A stretch of 64,000 bases of DNA from Eremothecium cymbalariae DBVPG#7215 (Eukaryota > Ascomycota > Saccharomycetes > Saccharomycetales > Saccharomycetaceae), in NCBI RefSeq assembly GCF_000235365.1, contig NC_016450.1, positions 868,001 through 932,000 of the forward strand, in the 5' to 3' direction. This document shows, one piece after another, positions 20,054 to 29,918 of the stretch. The notes beneath the pieces were generated by a model. That model saw nothing but the letters and a program-made list of their open reading frames with translations, made no database searches and was not told the DNA's origin. Every line of letters starts with the position of its first letter. Position 1 is the first letter of the stretch. Made by a program: the position numbers and the translations under genes.

Positions 20054-22165
20054 ATGTTGAGTGGAGCAACGTTTTTAGAGAAGTTTTTACAAGATTTAGA
20101 CTGTGAGCAATATGTTGAAAGATTTGTAGCTTATGAACTTACGTCGGAGGAGCAGTTACAATATCTGGATGTTGAGATTATTAGTGAGATGGGGGTGGAA
20201 AAGATTGGGCATAGGATTCGAATATTGAACAAGAGTCGGGAATTGAGGGCTCAACGGACGAGGAGTTCTGGTGATAAGATTAATGAAGTGATTAGCAAGA
20301 TAAGTGGGTTATCAGCAGGGCCGATGACGATCAATGAGGAGTTGGTGACAGATAAACACTCTGTAATTTTTATTTTGAATGACGGTTCGGCTAAGAAAGT
20401 CAATGTGAATGGGTGTTTTAATGCTGATTCGATTAAGAAGAAATTGATTAAACGGTTGCCGGCTGAGTTTACGGCTACATCGCAGACGGGGGAGGAAACT
20501 TGTTCGCAGGACTACGATGTGTTCATTGTTGATTATGGGAAGAATGTGTTACACTTGTTATATGATGTGGAGCTTGTGACTATATGCCATTCAAGTGATC
20601 GAGTAGAGAAAAATCGGTTGATTTTTGTTTCTAAGGACCAGACACCTAGTGATAAGGCTATTTTAACATCCAAGAAGCTTTATTTGAAGACTATGAGTGT
20701 TATACATCAGTTGGGGTCCATATCTGGTGGCAAAAATGCGGGTGGGTTTTCCAGTAACCATTATGCTAATTATGCAAGCGGTGTACCACCAGCAGGAGCT
20801 GACAATCTGCGAATTACAAGTCATAAGGGGAAAATCCGTCATATTTTCAACCAGAGGCCTCCAAGTGAACTAATATCAACTAACCTGCCTGAGTACTTCC
20901 CACATACTGATTTTAAGAAGCTGCAGAAAACATTAAGGAACTCTTTCCGCCAATCCGTTCGTATGAGTATGCTTAGACCTGGGGCAGTGTTACCCGCCGG
21001 AAATAACATCGGCAGTATAATGGTTAACCAGGCACAGGCAGTGGATAAAGCACTTTTGCAATGCTTGGAGAAAAACAAATCTCCTTCCAGAGCCTGTCCT
21101 CGTCCAGTTTCTGAGGATGATGCTTCAAGTTTGGGTTCTAGCCATCGAAAACGTGCTAACTCTAAAACTTCTGTGAGTCAACCAGATAACACAGATGCAA
21201 CAAGTCGTATCGAATTGCTCAATACGGATTCTGAAAGTGAAGTTGAAGAGGAGGACGAAAACACCATTTCTCTCCCAACCAAGGTTGTTACTCCTAAATC
21301 ATGGCTGAAAGGCGCTAGAATTGGATCGGGTAGTTTTGGTTCTGTCTATTTAGGAATGAATGCACAAACAGGTGAGCTTATGGCAGTTAAACAGGTTGAA
21401 CTACAACCAGCGGCAGTAATGGCTCCCTCTGATGATAAAAAGGGCCAAGCACCCAATACCAATGCAGTAGCCAAAAATTCTCAGATTCATAGAAAAATGG
21501 TGGATGCCCTACAACATGAAATGAATCTTCTAAAGGAATTGCATCATGAGAATATAGTAACCTACTACGGGTCCTCACAGGAGGGTGGTAATTTGAACAT
21601 TTTCTTGGAATACGTTCCCGGAGGCTCTGTTTCATCTATGCTGAATAGTTATGGTCCATTTGAAGAACCATTGGTCAAAAACTTCACAAGACAAACATTA
21701 ATTGGGTTGTCATATTTGCACAAGAAAAACATCATCCACAGGGATATTAAGGGAGCAAACATTTTGATCGATATCAAAGGATGTGTGAAAATTACTGACT
21801 TTGGTATCTCCAAGAAGCTGTCACCTCTAAATAAAAAGCAAAATAAAAGGGCCTCATTACAGGGATCAGTCTATTGGATGGCTCCTGAAGTAGTAAAGCA
21901 AGTTGTGACAACAGAAAAGGCTGATGTTTGGTCGGTGGGCTGTGTCGTTGTTGAAATGTTCACTGGTAAGCACCCTTTCCCAGATTTTTCTCAAATGCAA
22001 GCAATTTTTAAAATTGGAACAAATACAATACCTGAACTTCCTTCCTGGACCAGTAATGAAGCTAAAGCATTTTTACTTCAAACCTTCGAGCTAGATTATG
22101 AAAAGCGACCAAGCAGTGTTGAATTACTTCAACACCAGTGGCTAGATGCTACAGTGCTAATATGA
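20054..22165 (+). CDS. STE11: MAP kinase kinase kinase Ste11
   Basis: MEKK used in the mating, filamentous-growth and high-osmolarity pathways; it phosphorylates Ste7 and Pbs2. The 703-residue protein starts at the ATG giving [15 protein letters not shown]. In order: SAM domain (about 10-75; [22 protein letters not shown]), which binds Ste50; a Ras-association-like region (about 105-215); an autoinhibitory Ser-rich region; and the kinase domain (about 415-700). The kinase has [12 protein letters not shown], catalytic lysine in [21 protein letters not shown] and MAPEV. S. cerevisiae Ste11 has 717 residues. With FUS2 downstream, the window holds two mating-pathway genes, though they are not adjacent. 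Confidence 0.97.
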   Translation: MLSGATFLEKFLQDLDCEQYVERFVAYELTSEEQLQYLDVEIISEMGVEKIGHRIRILNKSRELRAQRTRSSGDKINEVISKISGLSAGPMTINEELVTDKHSVIFILNDGSAKKVNVNGCFNADSIKKKLIKRLPAEFTATSQTGEETCSQDYDVFIVDYGKNVLHLLYDVELVTICHSSDRVEKNRLIFVSKDQTPSDKAILTSKKLYLKTMSVIHQLGSISGGKNAGGFSSNHYANYASGVPPAGADNLRITSHKGKIRHIFNQRPPSELISTNLPEYFPHTDFKKLQKTLRNSFRQSVRMSMLRPGAVLPAGNNIGSIMVNQAQAVDKALLQCLEKNKSPSRACPRPVSEDDASSLGSSHRKRANSKTSVSQPDNTDATSRIELLNTDSESEVEEEDENTISLPTKVVTPKSWLKGARIGSGSFGSVYLGMNAQTGELMAVKQVELQPAAVMAPSDDKKGQAPNTNAVAKNSQIHRKMVDALQHEMNLLKELHHENIVTYYGSSQEGGNLNIFLEYVPGGSVSSMLNSYGPFEEPLVKNFTRQTLIGLSYLHKKNIIHRDIKGANILIDIKGCVKITDFGISKKLSPLNKKQNKRASLQGSVYWMAPEVVKQVVTTEKADVWSVGCVVVEMFTGKHPFPDFSQMQAIFKIGTNTIPELPSWTSNEAKAFLLQTFELDYEKRPSSVELLQHQWLDATVLI

Positions 22166-22325
22166 TGCTGTGTAAATACCGTGCACCACATAAATATCTC
22201 TTCCTTCTGTCTTAAATATTTTTTACTTAAAAACTCTAAAATCCTTTTAAGGATCGTCAATAGTTTAAATTACGATGAATTGTGTATTGTATTGAGACGA
22301 AAAGACTGCAGGCGATTTAGGTAAT

Positions 22326-25300
22326 ATGTCATTCAACTCCCAACGGCAGTTTCAATTGTTTGACAATACACCGATACGGGATCCTCATTTTGGGAGCGAT
22401 GTACCTCTTTACTCTGACCCTACGTTATCTGCTGTTACTCCCTTGGGGAATGGCATTATTGCCATTGCAGTCAGGTCTGTGTACATTCAAACGATTGATT
22501 TAAAAAATTCGACCATTATTGTTGAATTTAAAGCTTTCCCGGATAACTATCAGGTTACTTATTTGGAACATGTTCAAGATAGCTTTCTGATTAGTGTGGG
22601 AGAATGTGTCGGGCAACCTAGTTCGATCAAAATATGGAATTTGAAAAAGTCCCCGAAACAAGAATATGATTTTCATTCTATATCAGAGGTGAAGAATGGA
22701 AATAATACATTTCCTATATCGGCAGTGTGCATATCTGAAGATTTATCATGTTTTGTTCTTGGATTCGTGAATGGAAGGATTATTCTGGTGCGAGGTGATC
22801 TTTATCGGGACAGAGGATCGAGACAGAGAATCATCTATGAAGACCCACATAATGAACCGATTACAGGATTGCATTTAAATAATGATTGCTCGATGTGTTT
22901 CGCTTCCACTACTTCTAGGATACTAGTGTTCAAAACTACAGGAAGAAACAGTGGGGAGCCCGAGAGGGTGCTCAGCAGCACAACTGGAGTTGATCTAAAT
23001 TGCTGTTCCTTCAGTCGAACAAAAGATGAGCTGATATGTTGTCTAGACGATTCAATTGATTTTTATCAAGTTACAGGGGAGAAACGCTCTTTAGTCACTG
23101 AAAATCCATTGAAAAAAAGAATCTTTTGGATCAATGATGATCATCTTTTAATAGTATTGGGGGTTAACACTGCAAATACAACTGCCTTAAAATTGAATCA
23201 GAAAGCTGATGTTACAAATCGAATATTGATTTTGGATTTAAAGAACAAGTTAATTGCTATGAATTTCCTCCTTACAAGTAACATAGTTCATATATACAGT
23301 GATACCATTGACGGCGTTTATTCAATTTATTTGGTAACAACAGATGGCATTATAAACAGGATTACTGAAAAAGCGATCGATAAGCAACTCAAAATCATTA
23401 CCCAACGTGAGTTGTATCCTGTAGCACTTGATATTGCTGAACAGCATTCTGTCCCAGAATTGGTTATCCAAGAAATCCATAGGCAGTATGGGGATTATTT
23501 ATACAAGAAGAACATGAAAGAGGAAGCAGTAGCGCAATATATTCAATGCCTTGATGTTACTGAGACAAGTGAGATCATATCGAGATTTGGAATTCAAAAA
23601 TCTTCTAGAGCTGATGATTCAAAGAATCTAGCCACATATATTTGGTCTATGATCAAACAAGGCGTTTCCAATTCTGATCATGTGACTCTACTGTTAATAA
23701 TTCTTATTAAACTAAGAGATATCGATGGCATTGAATATTTTATTTCCCATTTCAGTAGAAACGGAGAGTTTGTTGAAGATGGAGAATCTGAAAATGATTG
23801 GTCTGTAGATGATGAATCGTACTTTTATTCAAACACTTCACTATTTGACTTACGAACTGTTTTACAGTTGTTTCAAGAGTCGAAAATAGATGCCCAAGCC
23901 TTCAAATTGGTTCATAAATTTTCCAAAGATCCTATACAAATCGTTGATGTCATTTTAACCACGTTAGAGGATCCTCATTCAGCTTTAAAATATATCAAAA
24001 GCTTACATGTAGATGACACACTCCGTGTGATGATCGAATTTTCTAAAATATTACTAGAAAAATTACCAAATGACACAAATGCATTGTTAATTGATGTGTT
24101 TACAGGGCGGTATCAGCGATTGACCTGTAATGTTAACATCCTTGAAGAGAAGAAAAGTGTTTCAAACAATAACCCGGTATTTCACAGTTACAAAGCATTT
24201 GTAACTTATATGTATTCAGGTACTGGTGAGAATTCCAATTCAGAAGAAGTTCAAAAGCCTACATATCATCCACCCAAGCCGTCTCTAGTATTCACCTCTT
24301 TTATTGACCATCCGTTTCAGTTTGTGGTCTTCCTAGAAGCTTGTTTAGAGAGCTACAATAAATTCCAAGGTTTTATTAGAGACAAACAAGAGATCTTAAC
24401 AACGCTTTATGATGTGTACTTATCCCTGGCACAAACAGCTGATAATAAACACAAAGAAGAGTGGCATTCAAAAGCAATGGGGGTCTTTAAAGAAAGCGAA
24501 AGACTCGTTGCTGGCAGTAAGTCTTCAGAAAGTTCAAAGGTTTCCGGAAATGTTGCCTTTGATAACTCTCTAATGGTTTTAATATCTCACATCAACAATG
24601 TTGATTTATATTCAATAGCAGATTACGAAGCTTCTGACGGAAAATCTGAAACAACTTCCTTGAACAAAACTAACTTAAGTACTACCTTCAGATCTATGTG
24701 CCTAACGAAAGATTCTTTGAAATGTATGAACTTCCTGGAGAAATATGGCCGCACTGAGCCAGAACTATACCGAATGTCGTTGAGTTTCTTTCTCTCTTCT
24801 AGGCAAATATATGAAGATATTGGCGGAGATCTCGTGTTTAAGGAAAAAGTTCTTGACAAAGTCATTGCAATGGATCTACTTCAACCCTTAGACATTCTCC
24901 AGATTTTGAGTTCTAGCAACATAGCCACCTTCGGCCTTGTCAGAGACTTTTTAATAAATCATATCAAGTCTCAACAGAGAGAAACTCAGAACAATGAAAA
25001 GCTAATAGCGTCATACCAACAAGAATTGGAAGAAAAAGAGGAACAGCTCTCAGCACTGTTAAATGGCCACGACCCAATACAGGTCAAAGTTAAGAACAAT
25101 TTTTGCACGATGTGTCATACCGCCCTCGACCTCCCTATCATATTTTTTAAGTGTGGTCATATTTTCCACCAGCGATGTCTCAGCGAAGACTCAGAAAACG
25201 AAGACAAGGACAGAATCTATAAATGCCCTAACTGTGCAGTCGAAATGGAGAATTCTGAAAGCTTATTGGAATCTCAGAGGAATGTATCAATGAATGCCAA

Positions 25301-25409
25301 CCTACTAAGAGCTGCCTTGTCTAATGAAGATAATCATAAAGATAGATTCAAAGTCGTTTCAGAGTTCATTGGGAAGGGCGGCTTGGAAATTGATACAATA
25401 AATTCGTAA
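22326..25409 (+). CDS. PEP5: Vps11/Pep5, core subunit of HOPS and CORVET tethering complexes
   Basis: Scaffold of the class C Vps tethering complexes, acting at vacuole (HOPS) and endosome (CORVET) membranes before SNARE-mediated fusion. The 1027 residues (1029 in S. cerevisiae) comprise an N-terminal beta-propeller (about 1-350), an alpha-solenoid including a clathrin heavy-chain-type repeat (about 375-530), a coiled coil near 880-910, and a C-terminal RING-type zinc finger at about 926-980 (CTMCHTALD, FKCGHIFHQRC, KCPNC). The first 25 residues, MSFNSQRQFQLFDNTPIRD, support the ATG. It is followed by FUS2, as YMR231W is by YMR232W. Confidence 0.96.
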   Translation: MSFNSQRQFQLFDNTPIRDPHFGSDVPLYSDPTLSAVTPLGNGIIAIAVRSVYIQTIDLKNSTIIVEFKAFPDNYQVTYLEHVQDSFLISVGECVGQPSSIKIWNLKKSPKQEYDFHSISEVKNGNNTFPISAVCISEDLSCFVLGFVNGRIILVRGDLYRDRGSRQRIIYEDPHNEPITGLHLNNDCSMCFASTTSRILVFKTTGRNSGEPERVLSSTTGVDLNCCSFSRTKDELICCLDDSIDFYQVTGEKRSLVTENPLKKRIFWINDDHLLIVLGVNTANTTALKLNQKADVTNRILILDLKNKLIAMNFLLTSNIVHIYSDTIDGVYSIYLVTTDGIINRITEKAIDKQLKIITQRELYPVALDIAEQHSVPELVIQEIHRQYGDYLYKKNMKEEAVAQYIQCLDVTETSEIISRFGIQKSSRADDSKNLATYIWSMIKQGVSNSDHVTLLLIILIKLRDIDGIEYFISHFSRNGEFVEDGESENDWSVDDESYFYSNTSLFDLRTVLQLFQESKIDAQAFKLVHKFSKDPIQIVDVILTTLEDPHSALKYIKSLHVDDTLRVMIEFSKILLEKLPNDTNALLIDVFTGRYQRLTCNVNILEEKKSVSNNNPVFHSYKAFVTYMYSGTGENSNSEEVQKPTYHPPKPSLVFTSFIDHPFQFVVFLEACLESYNKFQGFIRDKQEILTTLYDVYLSLAQTADNKHKEEWHSKAMGVFKESERLVAGSKSSESSKVSGNVAFDNSLMVLISHINNVDLYSIADYEASDGKSETTSLNKTNLSTTFRSMCLTKDSLKCMNFLEKYGRTEPELYRMSLSFFLSSRQIYEDIGGDLVFKEKVLDKVIAMDLLQPLDILQILSSSNIATFGLVRDFLINHIKSQQRETQNNEKLIASYQQELEEKEEQLSALLNGHDPIQVKVKNNFCTMCHTALDLPIIFFKCGHIFHQRCLSEDSENEDKDRIYKCPNCAVEMENSESLLESQRNVSMNANLLRAALSNEDNHKDRFKVVSEFIGKGGLEIDTINS

Positions 25410-25608
25410 AAATTGATACATAGTGAGACGTCTCTGAGACATCTATCTAGTCGATAGATAAAGCTTGGCGACAGGTATTAAAGCATCATATATAAGTAAG
25501 TTCAGATGAATCATATATCTCAATATGTTTACTAGGTACTTAGTACGCTTAAAATGTTGGTATCTTGATTGGGGGGTTTTTATTTTATTATTTATATATA
25601 CCAGCGAA

Positions 25609-27621
25609 ATGCTAAAGTCTAGATTATCTATATATCAGGCTAATTTCCCTTCATCGGGTGCGATGACACCCATAAGAGATTATGAGTCAGAAAGGGAGCC
25701 TGCGACCGAAGACCAGTTGCACCAAAATGTGGGGAATCCATATGCCAACTCTCTTTGGGAAAGGATTGGAAACGATAAACAGCATATCGAGGTAATAAAC
25801 AGTCGTGCAAATAATGCTAAAAGGAGTTATGAGAGTTCAAGCTCTAGACATCGTCCCACAAGCTTAAAGCTTGATGATGACCCTTCCAATACAAGAACCA
25901 AACGTGTAGATTCACCTTTGTTACTGAAACACTTTGATGATTATTTAACGGCAAAATCTCCAAAAATCGATGCCAAGCTTCTAAGTCTGTTGGATACTCT
26001 GAGGAAGTTTATTGAAACAGAGCAGGGCTACTGTGATATACTGGAGCTTGCAAATACCGTTTACAGATGTGAGATAAACAACAAGAAAATGAAATATCAG
26101 CTTTTGGATAAGAACAAAAATGATGAACTACTGCTATTTGGAGATATTGAAACTCTATCTTCAATCAGTAGACTTTTGGTGAGTCAGTTCAAAGAGAGAG
26201 TTTCGAAGAACTTGAAATGGAGAGATGGTGACCAGTTATGGGTTGAATTAAGAAGCAGCCCAGGATTAGCTAAAAATGTAATTGAAGATTTGAAAATTGC
26301 CGAATTGCTGTACTTCCATCTGGATAGAATAAAATATTTGTATCTTACATACGCCATTAACCACAGGAAGCAAATAAGGTTATTAAAAGAGTTGAAGAGG
26401 TACAATGGAATTGAATTTTATAAGTGGTACGACAGGTGTTTACAAAAAGCGGATTCAATTAAGCTCGAATATATCCTGACACAACCAATTGAAAGGCTGA
26501 AAATTTGGGCCATGCTTTCTGAGGAATTAATGCTATACAGTGATGGAATTATTTCAGATGAAGCGTCCAAACAGCTGTCGAGTTTCCACAACGAGTATTC
26601 GACGTACCTCAGCCGGATTAAGAAAAGCGAAGAAGAATATGAGAAGCATGAGAATCGAGATCATAGTCTGACTCCGACTGAAATAATTAAATTATATGAA
26701 ACATGTATTGATTCGAAACAATCAATATTAACACACCCTACTAAGCCATCTAAATCAGAGTCAGAGGGTACAACTAAGTCGTTTGTAACCACTACTAGTA
26801 GTTTTTACTCAGCGAATGAGACTGAGGGCGACCTGAATTATGAAGAGCAAGGAGTAGACAGACAAGACAATCTCGAAGATCCTAGAAGGTTATCATCTTA
26901 CATTAGTCTTTTTTTTCAACTTCGAAAGGGATTTAGAACATTGAATGAAGAGCTAGAGAGATTAAACCTAGTGGACATCGTCGATAGACAGCTGGAGAAT
27001 GCTAAATGTTGGCAGAGGTTAATGGAGTTCGAGCCACAATCAGAGATCGTCAGGGAAGATATCTATATGTCCTCCATATATTCAACATTCATCGATAAGC
27101 TGCATCAACAGCGAGAACAAGTCACACTGTTAAGACTCACACAACTGAAAAAATTACTCCTAGAACCTCTAGGCATAATTATCGTCAGAACAGATTCTAT
27201 AAAACAGAAAATCGATGACTTAAAAGTTTTACGGGGAGATTATAGATCGTTTTTAAAACAGAAAGACCACAGAGACATCAAAAAGGAGGTAATAGCGAAA
27301 AGCTACGAAGCCGCAAAGGATGAACTATTACAAGAATTACCTATATTTTTGGAGCTTGCTGAGCAGAGCATCACATACATCTTGTTAAAATATCAGTCAA
27401 TAATGCTGCAATACCTAAAAATTTTGTGTGGAGGAGAAAATCTACTCAAAAAGGAACTTAAAATATCAAAAGATAGCGAACGTGAACTTGGTGATAACTT
27501 CGATATCCTTCAGATGTTCTCATCTTCAAGATTTTACACTAAGCAGGCTGTTAGAGAAAACTGGCAATTCCCAGGAATACCCAGTGCCAGCAGAGTATTG
27601 CGTAAGTTGTTCGAACTTTAA
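25609..27621 (+). CDS. FUS2: Cell-fusion protein Fus2 (Dbl-homology/amphiphysin-like)
   Basis: Mating-specific protein that works with Rvs161 at the shmoo tip to promote cell fusion after pheromone signalling; its DH-like region binds Cdc42. The frame is open from 25525, but the N-terminus from the ATG at 25609 (MLKSRLSIYQANF, then MTPIRDYE) lines up with the start of S. cerevisiae Fus2, so I take 25609. The 670 residues (677 in S. cerevisiae) include the DH-like domain (about 110-320; LLLFGDIETLSSIS, QPIERLKIW) and a C-terminal helical amphiphysin-like half. The end, PSASRVLRKLFEL, is nearly identical to the family. Its divergence is higher than that of the neighbours, as expected for this gene. 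Confidence 0.92.
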   Translation: MLKSRLSIYQANFPSSGAMTPIRDYESEREPATEDQLHQNVGNPYANSLWERIGNDKQHIEVINSRANNAKRSYESSSSRHRPTSLKLDDDPSNTRTKRVDSPLLLKHFDDYLTAKSPKIDAKLLSLLDTLRKFIETEQGYCDILELANTVYRCEINNKKMKYQLLDKNKNDELLLFGDIETLSSISRLLVSQFKERVSKNLKWRDGDQLWVELRSSPGLAKNVIEDLKIAELLYFHLDRIKYLYLTYAINHRKQIRLLKELKRYNGIEFYKWYDRCLQKADSIKLEYILTQPIERLKIWAMLSEELMLYSDGIISDEASKQLSSFHNEYSTYLSRIKKSEEEYEKHENRDHSLTPTEIIKLYETCIDSKQSILTHPTKPSKSESEGTTKSFVTTTSSFYSANETEGDLNYEEQGVDRQDNLEDPRRLSSYISLFFQLRKGFRTLNEELERLNLVDIVDRQLENAKCWQRLMEFEPQSEIVREDIYMSSIYSTFIDKLHQQREQVTLLRLTQLKKLLLEPLGIIIVRTDSIKQKIDDLKVLRGDYRSFLKQKDHRDIKKEVIAKSYEAAKDELLQELPIFLELAEQSITYILLKYQSIMLQYLKILCGGENLLKKELKISKDSERELGDNFDILQMFSSSRFYTKQAVRENWQFPGIPSASRVLRKLFEL

Positions 27622-27792
27622 TCTGCCATACAATATATATAAGAGATATACATATACACACATAATTGATTAATTACAACTAGGACTGTCAAGAATTATC
27701 CAATACATCAATGCTAACCACAGTGTATTATCCAAGTGTCAGCGTCGCTCTAAAAGGAAGTCCTAATTCGGCGCGTTTCTTTTTTTTCTTGT

Positions 27793-27827
27793 AAAATTTT
27801 CTGCGAAGGTCAGTTTTGGAGATGAGC
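27793..27827 (+). promoter_or_regulatory. RRPE- and PAC-like motifs upstream of RRS1
   Basis: AAAATTTTC at 27793-27801 resembles RRPE (consensus TGAAAAATTTT). GAGATGAGC at 27819-27827 is one base from the PAC consensus GCGATGAGC. The pair lies about 90-120 bp before the start, the arrangement known for yeast ribosome-biogenesis genes. Confidence 0.55.
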
Positions 27828-27914
27828 AGATGACGTTGGACATCTCTCTATCTACAAAACTGTAGACATATCAGATAAAAACCAAATATCCAGTTGCAGA
27901 TAGTTGGGAAAGTC

Positions 27915-28541
27915 ATGTCTGGAAATAGTACTAGTGCGAGTTCTTTACCGGTCACGGTCGAAAAGCCTATCCCTGTAACCTATGATATGGGTAATCTAGC
28001 CGTTTTTGATACCAACACATTAGACAAAAATGATTTAGACTCTTCTAATGGCGCTAGAGAAGAACATCTTAAAAGTTTAACCAGAGACAATATGCAGTTA
28101 ATGATAAATCAAATATTATCTCTGCCTATTAAAACTACAACCGAAGCAACCGGTGGTACCAGTGGTCAAAGTGCCACTGTGACGCTAATTCAGTTACCGC
28201 AACCAACCACCGAGCTGCCCAGAGAGAAACCATTGCCTAAGCCAAAGGCTCCAACCAAATGGGAATTATTTGCTGCAAAGAAGAATATCAAGCCCAAAGA
28301 AAGAGCTGGCAAGATGGTTTACGATGAAGCTTCTGGTGAGTGGGCGCCCAAATGGGGTTACAAGGGTATCAATAAGAAATTAGACGACCAATGGTTGGTG
28401 GAGGTTGATGATAAAGTTAAGGGCACCGATGATGAATTGATTGATCCAAGGACTTTAAGCAGGGCGGAAAGAAAGAAGTTAATCAAGAAGAACGAACTGC
28501 AACATAAGAGAAATTTAAAAAACTCCATGGGTCTAAAATAA
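27915..28541 (+). CDS. RRS1: Ribosome biogenesis regulator Rrs1
   Basis: Nucleolar protein that, with Rpf2, loads 5S RNP (Rpl5, Rpl11, 5S rRNA) into pre-60S particles. The 208-residue protein starts at the ATG giving MSGNSTSAS; the upstream in-frame TTG codon is not used. Conserved blocks: PVTVEKPIPVTYDMGNLA, LTRDNMQLMINQILSLP, REKPLPKPKAPTKWE, KPKERAGKMVYDEASGEW and WGYKGINKKLDDQWLVEV, then a basic tail. S. cerevisiae Rrs1 has 203 residues. It is followed by UAF30 and the YOR296W-like gene, exactly as YOR294W-YOR296W, while PEP5/FUS2 upstream come from the YMR231-232 sister block. Confidence 0.97.
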   Translation: MSGNSTSASSLPVTVEKPIPVTYDMGNLAVFDTNTLDKNDLDSSNGAREEHLKSLTRDNMQLMINQILSLPIKTTTEATGGTSGQSATVTLIQLPQPTTELPREKPLPKPKAPTKWELFAAKKNIKPKERAGKMVYDEASGEWAPKWGYKGINKKLDDQWLVEVDDKVKGTDDELIDPRTLSRAERKKLIKKNELQHKRNLKNSMGLK

Positions 28542-28599
28542 GAAGAGGTGTCGCTTGTATGAACAGCATCGTTTGTACGCGCATGCAAGCAAGCCATCT

Positions 28600-28645
28600 A
28601 TAGGGATATATACATATATATATGTATATGTATTTTTATATGTAT
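28600..28645. repeat. TA/CA-rich palindromic tract in the RRS1 3' flank
   Basis: Alternating TATATA/TACATA/TATGTA sequence that is largely self-complementary. TATATA and TACATA are also known yeast polyadenylation efficiency elements, so this is a likely RRS1 3'-end signal. A similar tract follows the YOR296W-like gene (34150-34190). Confidence 0.5.
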
Positions 28646-28832
28646 ATACGTTAGGATTATTCTACGCATTTGAACTAGCATTGTTTCTTAGCAGATATTC
28701 ATCTTAGTTTTACCAGTTTATTTCAAGTTTCTTTGCGATAAAAAAGTTGATTTTAAAGAGCACATAATACCAAGTTTCAACTTCTTTAGACATGAAAACA
28801 AACTATAAACAAGAGAGGAGCAGGCTAAAAGG

Positions 28833-29616
28833 ATGGCCAACCTAGATAAATATGTTCCCATGATTGATGTATGTGTGCTATGAATAATGCATTGTAGAAT
28901 GGGAGCAGTTTTTTTTCCATTAATAAAACAAATCTATTAACACTTTTGTTCTATATAAGGCGATTTTAAGCGTATCAGATCCAGATGAAATCAGTGCCAA
29001 GAGAATCAGGAAAGCATTGCAAGAGCTCTTTGCTGTTGATTTAGATAATGACAAGAAAGAAGTGAAGTCGTTAATCCTTGATAGATTTGGCAGACTGCAA
29101 GATACGCAGTCTAAGGTATTAAGCCAAGAAGACCTGATAAAAAGAGGTGCAGAGCTTGCCAACGAATTGGTAATGCGTAAGGATAATGTCCGTCATAAAC
29201 GAATGAGGAAGAAGGAAGCCTCAAAGAAACCCGCTAAGAAAAAGAGAGCGAATAAAAACGAAAATCCCAATAGCTTCCATGTTCGTAACTTACTTCTTAG
29301 TGAAGCTCTACGGAATTTTCTTGGAGAGGAACAGATGCCTAGAACCCAGGTTGTGAAGTCTGTATGGGAATACATAAAAGAACACAATTTGCAGAATCCT
29401 GAGGACCGACGGGAAATATTATGCGATGAATCCATGGAGCCTGTGTTTGGGAAAAAGATGACTATGTTTTCGATGAATAAGATTCTATCTAAACATTTAT
29501 TCAACCCAGATAAGGTGGTTAATGAAAGCAACTCTGGACCGGATGGGCATAAACCTAAAACTGAACCTGACTCTGAAGCTTCACAATTGTCAGACTCACC
29601 CACTTCCGAGGAGTGA
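28833..29616 (+). CDS. UAF30: SWIB-domain protein, Uaf30/Tri1 type, spliced
   Basis: Uaf30 is a subunit of the RNA polymerase I upstream activation factor that keeps rDNA under Pol I control; Tri1 is its sumoylated paralog. Exon 1 (28833-28868) encodes MANLDKYVPMID. Exon 2 (28960-29616) continues AILSVSDPDEISAKRIRKAL, matching the N-terminal DEK-C-like helix region. A Lys/Arg-rich linker follows, then the SWIB domain (about 130-205; NLLLSEALRNFLGEEQMPRT, WEYIKEHNLQNPEDRREI, CDESMEPVFGKKMTMFSM). The total is 230 residues against 228 and 226 in S. cerevisiae. Position between RRS1 and the YOR296W-like gene corresponds to YOR295W, and the next-but-one gene RNH1 to YMR234W beside TRI1, so this is the pre-duplication ortholog of both. 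Confidence 0.93.
28869..28959 (+). other. Spliceosomal intron in UAF30/TRI1 (91 nt)
   Basis: 5' splice site GTATGT (28869-28874), branch variant TATTAAC (28935-28941) and 3' splice site AAG (28957-28959). No CAG or TAG exists between branch and exon 2. Joining after AAG gives an uninterrupted family-like N-terminus in phase 0. Confidence 0.85.
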
Positions 29617-29918
29617 TGATAGTAAAACAATGTATAGAGAAAAGAATAACGAAAATGCACTCTTGAAATATATTTGAATTAATTAATATATGGATATCAG
29701 TATTTTAATTACCTGTTGATGACCATTTTACGTATCTTGAATTTCGTTAAAGTTGAGCACTTGTTCTTTCTCAAAGGGAAGTAAGGGTTTCATTCAAGGA
29801 ATGCACCTGTGTGTCTTTTTAACGTGCTAAAAAAATGTAAACCAAGTAACAGAACTATGGAGACTTATAATCATAAGGTTGATACATTGCAAGCAAATTA
29901 GGAGAAGGTTAGGTTGTT
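29617..29918. other. Intergenic region between UAF30 and the YOR296W-like gene
   Basis: About 300 bp, AT-rich, no recognised element. Confidence 0.6.

Noticed and set aside
28600..28645. TA/CA tract as a Rho-type or bacterial terminator
   Set aside because: The organism is a yeast; such tracts are polyadenylation signals or simple repeats.
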